Assembly (NCBI GenBank): GCA_045128735.1
Contig: JBGVRT010000028.1
Location: 1 to 19,121, forward strand
DNA from: RGIG8775 sp045128735
GTDB lineage: Bacteria; Bacillota; Clostridia; Oscillospirales; CAG-272
Reading direction: 5' to 3'
DNA: 19,121 nt
Part shown: one piece after another, positions 12,860 through 19,121 of the stretch
Numbering within the stretch: position 1 is the stretch's first letter
Layout of the letters: every line of letters starts with the position of its first letter
The notes under the pieces: model-generated
Told to the model about the DNA's origin: nothing
Database searches by the model: none
What the model saw: the letters and a program-made list of their open reading frames with translations, nothing else
Position numbers and translations under genes: made by a program

Positions 12860-13453
12860 ATGAAATTTATTCTTGCTTCTAAATCGCCACGCCGCAGAGA
12901 AATCCTCTCCGAGCTTGGGCTGAAATTTGAAATAATTACCGCCGAGACCGACGAAAGCTGTGACCTCACCGACCCACGCGAATACGTTGAGGAGCTCGCT
13001 CTCCGCAAAGGACAGGCGGTTGCAGAGCTTTGCGGTGACAGCGATGTGCTTATAATCGCCTCCGACACGGCGGTAGCCTGCGGCGGCGAGATACTTGGAA
13101 AGCCACGCAACCGCGCCGACGCCAAGCGAATGCTTGATATGCTTTCGGACAGCCGACACAGCGTAATAAGCGGAATTGCACTTATCACCAAAGACAAGGC
13201 GGTAGCGGCAAGTGAGGTAACAGAGGTCATATTTGACAAAATGACCGAGTCTGACAAAGAAATATACGTAAGCTCCGACGAGCCCTACGACAAGGCAGGC
13301 GCGTACGCTATTCAAGGGCTTGCGTCAATGTGGATAAAGGGCATTGAGGGCGACTACTTCAACGTGGTAGGTCTACCCGTAAAGCTGTTACACGATACGC
13401 TTAAGAAGGAATTTGGCATTGACCTTGCCAATCTTGTGCAGGAGGAAAAATGA
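12860..13453 (+). CDS. maf: Maf-family nucleotide pyrophosphatase
   Basis: A 197-residue Maf/YhdE-type protein. The Maf signature ASKSPRRREIL is at 6-16, the catalytic-base segment SDTAV at 68-72, then GKPRN (80-84), DKAGAYAIQG (143-152) and EGDYFNVVGLP (162-172). Family members hydrolyse dTTP, UTP or modified nucleotides to monophosphates and are described as house-cleaning enzymes; some influence septum formation. The DKAGAYAIQG form fits the dTTP/UTP type. It starts 2 nt after aroA with AAAGGAA (12846-12852) inside the aroA end, and overlaps aroC by 4 nt (ATGA). No direct role in aromatic synthesis is known, so its position inside the operon is notable. Confidence 0.93.
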   Translation: MKFILASKSPRRREILSELGLKFEIITAETDESCDLTDPREYVEELALRKGQAVAELCGDSDVLIIASDTAVACGGEILGKPRNRADAKRMLDMLSDSRHSVISGIALITKDKAVAASEVTEVIFDKMTESDKEIYVSSDEPYDKAGAYAIQGLASMWIKGIEGDYFNVVGLPVKLLHDTLKKEFGIDLANLVQEEK

Positions 13454-14559
13454 CGACCTACGGAAACAATCTGAAAATTTCTATATACGGTGGCTCACAC
13501 GACCCCGAAATCGGCGTTGTTGCCCACGGACTTCCAAAGGGCGCGGAGATAGACTACGAAAAGCTCTACGCCTTTATGAAGCGCCGTGCCCCCGGAAATA
13601 ACAAATATTCCACCGCGCGAAAGGAAGCCGACAAGCCAATATTCCTCTCGGGCGTGACTCCGCTTGGCGAGGACGAGCCTACAAAGCTTACCCTTGAGGG
13701 CGGCAGACTTGAGGCTGTAATAAGAAGCACGAATATGCGTTCGGGCGACTACGCCAACCTTGCCGACGTTCCGCGCCCATCTCACGCCGACTACCCCGCA
13801 CGCGTAAAGTTCGGTGAGAACGTTGACCTGCGCGGCGGCGGTCACTTTTCGGGCAGACTTACCGCGCCCTTGTGCATCGTAGGCGGAATCTGTCTGCAGA
13901 TACTTGAAAAAATGGGCATAAAAATTGCCGCGCACATATATTCTATAAAAAATCAAAAAGACCTCGCCTTTGACCCCTGCGAGGTAAGTGAAAAGCAATT
14001 CAATACGCTTTCACAGCACAGCTTCCCCACCCTCTCCCTGCCAATCGGAGAGCTTATGCAGGATATTATCGAGAAAGCGCGACTTGACTGCGACTCGGTG
14101 GGCGGTATTATCGAATGTGCCGTTCTCGGGCTTCCCGTAGGAATCGGCGAGCATATGTTCGCAGGACTTGAGGGCAGAATTTCATCTATCGTGTTCTCAA
14201 TCCCCGCGGTAAAGGCAATCGAATTCGGCAAGGGCTTTGGCTCGACAGAGCTTTACGGCTCGGAGAACAACGACCCATATTTTATTGACGGCGGCAAAAT
14301 AAAGACACGCACCAACAACTGCGGCGGTATTTCGGGCGGTATGAGCAACGGTATGCCCCTCATTTTCCGCGCAGGTATAAAGCCAACTCCCTCAATTTCA
14401 AAGGAGCAGGACAGCGTAAGTCTCTCAAGGCGTGAAAACGTAAAGCTCGTCATCAAGGGCAGGCACGACCCCTGCATAGTTCCACGCGCGGTTCCCGTTA
14501 TTGAGGCGGCGGCGGCTATCGCGATTCTTGACGCAATTCTTGACGAAAAGGCAGAATAA
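13450..14559 (+). CDS. aroC: chorismate synthase
   Basis: A 369-residue FMN-dependent enzyme that converts EPSP to chorismate. Recognisable motifs are SHDPEIGVV (16-24) with the catalytic His17, RRAPGNNKYSTARKEAD (45-61), SHADYPARVKFG (111-122) with the second catalytic His112, GGGHFSGRLTAP (128-139), NNCGGISGGMSNGMP (290-304), KPTPSI (312-317) and GRHDPCIVPRAVPV (336-349). The N-terminal motif reads GGSHDP instead of the more common GESHGP; the histidine is kept. It overlaps maf by 4 nt, and the MFS gene begins 1 nt after its stop. Confidence 0.95.
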   Translation: MTTYGNNLKISIYGGSHDPEIGVVAHGLPKGAEIDYEKLYAFMKRRAPGNNKYSTARKEADKPIFLSGVTPLGEDEPTKLTLEGGRLEAVIRSTNMRSGDYANLADVPRPSHADYPARVKFGENVDLRGGGHFSGRLTAPLCIVGGICLQILEKMGIKIAAHIYSIKNQKDLAFDPCEVSEKQFNTLSQHSFPTLSLPIGELMQDIIEKARLDCDSVGGIIECAVLGLPVGIGEHMFAGLEGRISSIVFSIPAVKAIEFGKGFGSTELYGSENNDPYFIDGGKIKTRTNNCGGISGGMSNGMPLIFRAGIKPTPSISKEQDSVSLSRRENVKLVIKGRHDPCIVPRAVPVIEAAAAIAILDAILDEKAE

Positions 14560-14560
14560 A

Positions 14561-15760
14561 ATGAAATTAAGCTACAAATCGACTATCTCGGCAGGCTTTG
14601 TGGGTTACGCCACACAAGCCTTAACGATAAATTTTCCACCTCTTTTATACGTAACCTTCGGCGCACAGTTCGGTCTTTCGCTGACCGCGATCAGCTCGCT
14701 TATTGCGGTGTGCTTTCTGGTTCAGCTTACCGTTGACCTGTTAGCCGCAAAATTTTCCGACAAATTCAACGTACGCGTATTCATTACCGCGGCGCATATT
14801 CTCACGGCTATAGGCATTTCCGGGCTGGGATTTCTCCCATTCATTATGCCGCCCTATGCGGGATTTATGCTTGCAACGGTAATAAGCAGTATAGGCAGCG
14901 GACTCGTTGAGGTTCTCATAACTCCCATAGTCGAAGCCTGCCCAACTCCCCCAAAAAAGAAAGCCTCGTATATGAGCCTTCTGCACTCCTTTTACTGTTG
15001 GGGTCAGGCGGTGGTCATTCTCTTTTCCACGGTTTATTTCAAGACCGTGGGCATTGAGTATTGGCGGATTCTTGCGGCTCTGTGGGCGATTATCCCTATC
15101 ACGGGCGCAATACTCTTTTTGATAGTTCCTCTTTATCCTCTGCCCAAGGACGAGCCCGACAAGGAGGGTAAGACCTATCTTGGAAACAAACTTTTCTGGG
15201 TTATCGGCATAATGATGCTTGTTTCGGGCGCGGCAGAAATGACAATGGCGCAATGGGCGGCGGCGTTTGCCGAGGCAGGACTTGGAGTTTCAAGAGAGCT
15301 TGGAAATCTGCTCGGTCCCTTCGTGTTCGCCGTGCTTATGGGCTTTGCCCGTGTGTTTTATGCAAAATTCAGCAATAAAATAAGCCTGAAAAAGTTTATT
15401 CTTTTCAGCGCGGTGCTGTGTATTGCATCATATCTAACCGCCGCGTTCTCGCCTATGCCTATAATCTCGCTGTTAGCCTGCGGAATTTGCGGTCTTTCAG
15501 TGGGCGTGCTTTGGCCCGGCAACATCAGCAACGCCGCAGGAATGATTCCAAACGGCGGTGTTTCGCTGTTTGCGCTTCTCGCCCTTCTCGGCGACTTTGG
15601 CTGTATGATAGGTCCTTCGATTGCGGGAAGTGTGGCAGACGCATTTGGCGGAAACATAAAAATCTCATTTGCTATCTCGGCGGTGTTCCCCGTAATACTG
15701 CTTGTGTCAATACTTTACCTTATACACTACTCAAAAAGGATGAAGAAAAATGGAAATTAA
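14561..15760 (+). CDS. MFS transporter embedded in the aro operon
   Basis: A 399-residue major facilitator superfamily protein with about 12 hydrophobic segments. The MFS loop between helices 2 and 3 reads DLLAAKFSDKFNVR (59-72), a variant of the GxLaDrxGrR signature. The two halves are split by a charged loop around 200-211 (PKDEPDKEGK). The substrate is unknown. Its place between aroC and chorismate mutase suggests a compound linked to aromatic metabolism (shikimate, chorismate-derived acid, or amino acid), but that is context only. The ATG at 14561 is one base after the aroC stop; a frame opening at 14501 lies inside aroC and is rejected. It overlaps the chorismate mutase gene by 11 nt. 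Confidence 0.9.
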   Translation: MKLSYKSTISAGFVGYATQALTINFPPLLYVTFGAQFGLSLTAISSLIAVCFLVQLTVDLLAAKFSDKFNVRVFITAAHILTAIGISGLGFLPFIMPPYAGFMLATVISSIGSGLVEVLITPIVEACPTPPKKKASYMSLLHSFYCWGQAVVILFSTVYFKTVGIEYWRILAALWAIIPITGAILFLIVPLYPLPKDEPDKEGKTYLGNKLFWVIGIMMLVSGAAEMTMAQWAAAFAEAGLGVSRELGNLLGPFVFAVLMGFARVFYAKFSNKISLKKFILFSAVLCIASYLTAAFSPMPIISLLACGICGLSVGVLWPGNISNAAGMIPNGGVSLFALLALLGDFGCMIGPSIAGSVADAFGGNIKISFAISAVFPVILLVSILYLIHYSKRMKKNGN

Positions 15761-16019
15761 GGATTTGAGAGAAATGATAGACTCACTCGACAGAGAAATA
15801 GTTGAGCTTTTGGTCAAAAGAATGAACGTCAGCGCTGAGATTGCGGCGTACAAGATAAAAAACAATATGCCTGTGCTTGACAAGTCGCGCGAGGAGGCTC
15901 TGCTTGAAAAAATAGCTTCGCTTTCGGGAGATATGAGCGGATACACCCACGAAATTTATCTTGAAATTCTCAAGCAGTCGAGAGCTTATCAGAACAAGCT
16001 TATATCGGAGAAAAAATAA
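15750..16019 (+). CDS. chorismate mutase (AroQ class, monofunctional)
   Basis: An 89-residue all-helical chorismate mutase that converts chorismate to prephenate, the branch point to tyrosine and phenylalanine. The typical active-site set is visible: Arg7 (DLREMID), Arg24 (VKRMNVSAEIAAYK), Lys35, Arg47-Glu48 (SREE) and probably Gln81 (SRAYQ). The length is that of a stand-alone domain, not fused to prephenate dehydratase or dehydrogenase. The start overlaps the MFS gene by 11 nt and the stop is 2 nt before the aroE-aroK gene, so it is tightly co-translated. Together with tyrA in the same operon it directs flux to tyrosine. Confidence 0.93.
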   Translation: MEIKDLREMIDSLDREIVELLVKRMNVSAEIAAYKIKNNMPVLDKSREEALLEKIASLSGDMSGYTHEIYLEILKQSRAYQNKLISEKK

Positions 16020-16021
16020 GT

Positions 16022-17257
16022 ATGAAAAAAATAAAATGCGGATTGCTCGGCGAACATCTCGGGCACTCGTTCTCACCTCAGATCCACCGCGAGCTTGCCG
16101 ACTACAGCTATGAGCTTTTTGAAATGCCCGTAGAGGATGTTCCCTCTTTCCTCAAGTCCGACAAATTCGACTCGATGAACGTAACCATTCCCTACAAAAA
16201 AACAGTTATGCCCTACCTTAAGGAGATTACCGACGAGGCACGGCGCATTGGCTCTGTCAACACAATAACCCACCTTAAGGACGGTGGTCTCAGGGGCGAC
16301 AACACCGATTATTTCGGTTTTTCCTATATGATTGACAAGAGCGGAATTGCCATAGAGGGCAAAAAGGTTCTTGTTCTCGGAAGCGGAGGCGCGTCCGAAA
16401 CAGCGCGCACCGTTTGTGCAGACCGCGGCGCAAGGGCGGTTATAGTTATCTCGCGAAGCGGCAAGGACAACTACACAAACCTTTCCAAGCACCGCGACGC
16501 TGAGGTTATCGTCAACACAACACCCGTGGGAATGTACCCCCAAAACGGGGTCTCCGCGGTGGAGCTTGCCGACTTCCCTGCCCTTGAGGGAGTTCTCGAT
16601 ATGATATACAACCCCGCAAAGACCAAATTTCTGCTTGACGCCGAAAAGCTCGGAATTCCGCACATCAACGGACTTTGTATGCTTGTGGCGCAGGCAAAGC
16701 GTGCCTGCGAAATTTTCCTTGACAAGAAAATCGACGACGGTGAAATCGACCGAATAACCGACATAATCGCCGCCGAGACAGGAAACGTGGTGCTTATCGG
16801 TATGCCCGGATGCGGAAAAACCTCGCTTGGCGAGCTGCTTTCAGAGAAGCTTGGACGAGAGGTTATTGACACCGACGCGCTTATCGTAGAAAAGGCGGGA
16901 ATGACTATCCCCGAAATATTCGCCAAGTTTGGCGAAAGCTACTTCCGTGCTCTTGAGCACGCCTGCGTTTGCGAGGCGGGCAAGCAAAAAGGCAAGATAA
17001 TCTCCACGGGTGGCGGCGTTGTGACCCGAGAGAAAAACTACGCTCCGCTTCACCAAAACGGCAAAATTTTTTACATCAACCGCAATATAGACGAGCTCCC
17101 CACCGACGGCAGACCAATTTCACAAACCACAAATCTGCGGGAGCTGTACGACCGCAGACTCCCTCTCTACCGCGCTTTTTCTGACGCCGAGGTTGACAAC
17201 AACCGCCCGCTTGAGGAAACAGCCGACGAAATAATTAAACTTTATCAAGGCAGGTAA
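16022..17257 (+). CDS. aroEK: shikimate dehydrogenase-shikimate kinase fusion
   Basis: A 411-residue bifunctional protein. Residues 1-250 are shikimate dehydrogenase: GHSFSP (14-19), NVTIPYKK (53-60) with catalytic Lys59, SVNT (78-81), GDNTDYFGF (92-100) with catalytic Asp96, the NADP loop GSGGAS (120-125), SRSG (144-147) and NTTPVGMYP (165-173). Residues 255-411 are shikimate kinase: P-loop GMPGCGKT (260-267), DTD (283-285), GESYFR (304-309), STGGG (328-332), GRP (363-365) and RRLPLYR (378-384). Both active sites look intact. The frame is continuous with a linker of only about five residues near 250-254. It would perform two consecutive-side steps, dehydroshikimate to shikimate to shikimate-3-phosphate. 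It starts 2 nt after chorismate mutase. Confidence 0.95.
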   Translation: MKKIKCGLLGEHLGHSFSPQIHRELADYSYELFEMPVEDVPSFLKSDKFDSMNVTIPYKKTVMPYLKEITDEARRIGSVNTITHLKDGGLRGDNTDYFGFSYMIDKSGIAIEGKKVLVLGSGGASETARTVCADRGARAVIVISRSGKDNYTNLSKHRDAEVIVNTTPVGMYPQNGVSAVELADFPALEGVLDMIYNPAKTKFLLDAEKLGIPHINGLCMLVAQAKRACEIFLDKKIDDGEIDRITDIIAAETGNVVLIGMPGCGKTSLGELLSEKLGREVIDTDALIVEKAGMTIPEIFAKFGESYFRALEHACVCEAGKQKGKIISTGGGVVTREKNYAPLHQNGKIFYINRNIDELPTDGRPISQTTNLRELYDRRLPLYRAFSDAEVDNNRPLEETADEIIKLYQGR

Positions 17258-17261
17258 AAAT

Positions 17262-17696
17262 ATGAAATTTCTTGTAATAAACGGTCCAAATCTCAACCTA
17301 CTCGGGCTCCGAGAGCCCGCGATTTACGGCTCACAGAATTTTGCGGCGCTTCAGGAATTTATCAAAAAAACCTGCGATGATGAGGGCATTGAGGTCGAGC
17401 TTTTCCAATCCAATCACGAGGGAGCTATAGTTGACAAAATTCAAGAGGCATACGGAGTTTTTGACGGCATAGTCATCAATCCCGCCGCCTACACCCACAC
17501 AAGCGTTGCGATTCTCGACGCACTTAAGGCTGTTTCTATCCCCACCGCCGAGGTGCATATTTCAGACATCAACGAACGCGAGGAATTCAGAAAACACTCC
17601 TACGTTTCTATGGTGGCAAAAAAGACGATTTGCGGTCTCGGCTTTGAGGGCTACGCAGTTGCGATAAGATTTTTGAAAAATTACCTTTCCAAATAA
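17262..17696 (+). CDS. aroQ: 3-dehydroquinate dehydratase, type II
   Basis: A 144-residue small dodecameric type II enzyme that dehydrates 3-dehydroquinate to 3-dehydroshikimate. Motifs are INGPNLNLLGLREPAIYG (6-23) with catalytic Arg17 and Tyr22, QSNHEG (48-53), INPAAYTHTSVA (72-83) with His80, and VHISDINEREEFR (96-108) with His97. The length is typical. It follows the aroE-aroK fusion by 4 nt and is the last gene of the operon. With it, all seven chorismate steps are encoded in this operon. Confidence 0.96.
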   Translation: MKFLVINGPNLNLLGLREPAIYGSQNFAALQEFIKKTCDDEGIEVELFQSNHEGAIVDKIQEAYGVFDGIVINPAAYTHTSVAILDALKAVSIPTAEVHISDINEREEFRKHSYVSMVAKKTICGLGFEGYAVAIRFLKNYLSK

Positions 17697-17702
17697 AAAA
17701 AT

Positions 17703-17738
17703 TACCAATTGTCAGGCGTTCACCGCTTGACATCGGTA
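17703..17738 (+). terminator. possible terminator of the aro operon overlapping the next promoter
   Basis: TGTCAGGCG (17710-17718) pairs with CGCTTGACA (17724-17732) over 9 bp (one G-U) around TTCAC. An outer TACC/GGTA helix (17703-17706 with 17735-17738) can extend it. The following sequence, GTTTGTTGT, is only moderately T-rich, so termination would be imperfect. The 3' arm contains the TTGACA -35 box of the lipoprotein promoter. Confidence 0.5.
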
Positions 17739-17755
17739 GTTTGTTGTGGTATAAT
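17727..17755 (+). promoter_or_regulatory. perfect-consensus promoter of the SH3 lipoprotein gene
   Basis: TTGACA (17727-17732), a 17-nt spacer and TATAAT (17750-17755), with TGG before the -10. The start would be near 17762, about 27 nt before the ATG. The ribosome binding site AGAAAGGA lies at 17772-17779. Confidence 0.9.
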
Positions 17756-17788
17756 TTTATTAGGATTAAAAAGAAAGGAATTTGAAAG

Positions 17789-18757
17789 ATGCGTAAATTT
17801 TTAACTCTCACACTCGCACTTATTATGATATTGTCGCTTGCGGCTTGCAAGCCCGTAGAACCCGATGAATCAAAAGCTCCCGAAACCGATCCCGTAGATC
17901 CCGTCGTTACCGACGCTCCCGAGGATACTTCCGACGGAACAGGCACAGGCACGGATACCACCGTGGAGCCAGAAGAAACCGAGGAGCCCAAGGGACTCGA
18001 GTTCACCGAGGTTAACGAGACTGTTTACGTTTACGGCACCGACGTTCTCAACGTTCGCAAGGAGGCATCTGCCGACAGCGAAAAGATGGGCGAAATGAAG
18101 GAAGGCGAGCAGGTGACGAGAATAGGCTATAACGAAAAGTGGAGCAAGATCTCCTACTACGGCGCGACCTATTACGCAAGCTCCAACTATCTCACCACCC
18201 ACGCCCCCATTGAATTTGACGACAAGACCGACACGGTTTACATAGTTGCAGAGGGTACGCTTAACCTTCGCAAGAAGCCTGCGCCCAATTCCGACGTTGT
18301 TGCTTACCTTCCCTACGGTACAAAGCTTGACAGAACGGGCATTGCTACCGTTGAGGACGAGTTCGGAACGCTTTGGAGCAGACTTCTCTATAACGGCGAG
18401 GTTTGCTACGCAAGCACGGGCTATCTTTCCGAGAAAGAGCCTGCGGTTATAAGCGACGATTTCGACGAGGCAAACGAGGATGTTTACGTTGTCAGCAAGC
18501 GCGGTGATACGGTTATCGAGTCGCTCAATCTTCGCGCTACCCCTTCGCTTTCGGGCAATATAGTTGCTTCTCCCGCGGCAGGTACAAAGCTTCTCCGTGT
18601 TGGAGTTGCCAAGGAAGCAGACGACGAGGGCATTGTATGGAGCAAGGTTATTTACAATAACGTAACCTGCTACGCAAGCTCAAGCTACCTCACCACCGAA
18701 GCACCTGCTGTTGATGATGCTGAGGACACCACCGAAACCACCAACGCAGAGGGCTGA
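17789..18757 (+). CDS. lipoprotein with three bacterial SH3 domains
   Basis: A 322-residue secreted lipoprotein. Residues 1-19 are a signal peptide with lipobox LAAC, and Cys20 is the lipidation site. Residues 21-70 are an acidic Pro/Thr/Glu-rich spacer, probably spanning the cell wall. Three SH3b repeats follow, at about 78-138, 148-214 and 230-303. Each has a LNVR/LNLR motif near the start and ends in YASSNYL, YASTGYL and YASSSYL respectively. Bacterial SH3 domains usually bind peptidoglycan. There is no catalytic domain (no amidase or NlpC/P60), so it is more likely an anchor, sensor or adaptor. It is a single gene with its own promoter and terminator, independent of the aro operon. Confidence 0.9.
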   Translation: MRKFLTLTLALIMILSLAACKPVEPDESKAPETDPVDPVVTDAPEDTSDGTGTGTDTTVEPEETEEPKGLEFTEVNETVYVYGTDVLNVRKEASADSEKMGEMKEGEQVTRIGYNEKWSKISYYGATYYASSNYLTTHAPIEFDDKTDTVYIVAEGTLNLRKKPAPNSDVVAYLPYGTKLDRTGIATVEDEFGTLWSRLLYNGEVCYASTGYLSEKEPAVISDDFDEANEDVYVVSKRGDTVIESLNLRATPSLSGNIVASPAAGTKLLRVGVAKEADDEGIVWSKVIYNNVTCYASSSYLTTEAPAVDDAEDTTETTNAEG

Positions 18758-18770
18758 TAATAAAAATTTC

Positions 18771-18796
18771 AAAGGGCTGAGTTACTCAGCCCTTTT
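18771..18796 (+). terminator. intrinsic terminator after the lipoprotein gene
   Basis: A perfect 11-bp stem, AAAGGGCTGAG (18771-18781) and CTCAGCCCTTT (18785-18795), with a TTA loop, 14 nt after the stop codon. The T-run is short (four T, overlapping the stem). Confidence 0.8.
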
Positions 18797-18813
18797 CGGT
18801 CGCGATGGTGCGA

Positions 18814-18925
18814 CAGCCCTATAGGTCAGCGCACCGTTGTTTGTGTGAACATAATACCACGCATCCCACTCCTCGGCTAAACACCGAGTCGTTGGCTTTG
18901 GGAGACAGATAAAATGGTGTTTAAC
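18814..18925 (-). repeat. 112-bp dispersed repeat, right copy (inverted)
   Basis: The reverse complement matches 181-292 at about 100 of 112 positions without gaps (hand alignment). The conserved dyad is also here: GCTAAACACC at 18876-18885 and GGTGTTTAA at 18916-18924. It lies 18 nt after the lipoprotein terminator. The stretch 18797-19121 holds no gene that I can support, only this and further palindromic elements. Confidence 0.8.
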
Positions 18926-18962
18926 GCCCTATGTTCGCCCCGCAGCCCGCGAGAAAAGTTTT

Positions 18963-18991
18963 GGCGGAGCTTTTTACAAAAAGCGACCGCC
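18963..18991. repeat. long palindromic hairpin
   Basis: GGCGG (18963-18967) pairs with CCGCC (18987-18991), enclosing GCTTTTT (18969-18975) with AAAAAGC (18978-18984). A very stable hairpin of about 12 bp with a short loop. There is no T-run beyond it to the right within 10 nt, so it is more like a palindromic intergenic repeat than a terminator. Confidence 0.55.
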
Positions 18992-19018
18992 TCCCCATGC
19001 GGCGTTTTTCTTTTGGGA

Positions 19019-19056
19019 ACTTTTCTTTTTGCGCCTTTGGCTTCAAAAAGAAAAGT
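19019..19056. repeat. 13-bp inverted repeat
   Basis: ACTTTTCTTTTTG (19019-19031) and CAAAAAGAAAAGT (19044-19056) are perfect reverse complements around a 12-nt spacer that contains GCC-TTT-GGC. It has the same design as the element at 29-81. It lies in the gene-free right end of the window. Confidence 0.6.
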
Positions 19057-19121
19057 GGATTTCCTCTTTGGGTGTCAAAAAATCTGTGTACAGATAAAAA
19101 GTTACAATTTACGAGGTATAA

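Noticed and set aside
9058..13315. Antisense frames across aroF, aroB, aroA and maf (for example 10711-11256 and 12809-13315)
   Set aside because: They are shadows of conserved genes on the other strand, with no start signals or family motifs.
14501..14560. Upstream start of the MFS gene at 14501
   Set aside because: It lies within the end of aroC and adds a basic, non-hydrophobic peptide before the first membrane segment; the ATG at 14561 is the natural start.
1..19121. CRISPR array, tRNA, rRNA, integrase or transposase
   Set aside because: No regularly spaced repeats, cloverleaf-like sequences or recombinase motifs were seen on reading either strand; the repeats present are isolated palindromes and one dispersed element.

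Overview
The window looks like a chromosomal segment of a Gram-positive, low-to-mid GC member of the Bacillota, most likely class Clostridia (an uncultured gut-type lineage is my guess). The reasons are the rpsF-ssb-rpsR operon, strong GGAGG-type ribosome binding sites, sigma-A promoters with extended -10 boxes, a Lys/Arg-poor lipoprotein with bacterial SH3 repeats, and Clostridia-like versions of the aro enzymes. No tRNA, rRNA, CRISPR array, prophage or transposase gene was seen.

Layout. Positions 1-360 are a repeat-rich intergenic block. On the minus strand, 361-3503 is a tight three-gene operon (oxidoreductase, hydroxypyruvate-isomerase-like TIM barrel, second oxidoreductase), with a divergent AraC-type regulator at 3671-4528; this is probably a small catabolic unit for a sugar-like compound. 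The ribosomal/replication operon rpsF-ssb-rpsR (4691-5844) starts from a perfect-consensus promoter and ends in a strong terminator, followed at once by a membrane-anchored alpha/beta hydrolase (5897-6871). A CNNM/CBS/CorC-type membrane protein (6914-8215, minus) converges on it across a shared bidirectional terminator.

The centre of interest is 8406-17696: a ten-gene operon for aromatic amino-acid synthesis in the order DAHP synthase, prephenate dehydrogenase, aroB, aroA, maf, aroC, an MFS transporter, chorismate mutase, an aroE-aroK fusion and aroQ. Together these supply every step from erythrose-4-phosphate and PEP to chorismate, then prephenate and 4-hydroxyphenylpyruvate, i.e. tyrosine up to the final transamination. 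Genes are 1-14 nt apart or overlap. Prephenate dehydratase (the phenylalanine branch) is not in the window.

The operon is preceded by what reads as a complete leader-peptide attenuator. It has an 18-codon ORF (MKSSVFVKSYFYLYYYNN) with five Tyr and two Phe codons, a leader hairpin overlapping the Tyr codons and stop, a long antiterminator helix, and an intrinsic terminator with a U-rich tail. These occur in the order and with the mutual exclusivity expected of classical amino-acid attenuation. This is the best candidate in the window for an undescribed regulatory system.

A three-SH3b lipoprotein gene (17789-18757) with its own perfect promoter follows. The right end is again repeat-rich. It carries a 112-bp element that matches, in inverted orientation and at about 89% identity by hand alignment, an element at 181-292, so all the genes lie between two inverted copies of one dispersed repeat.
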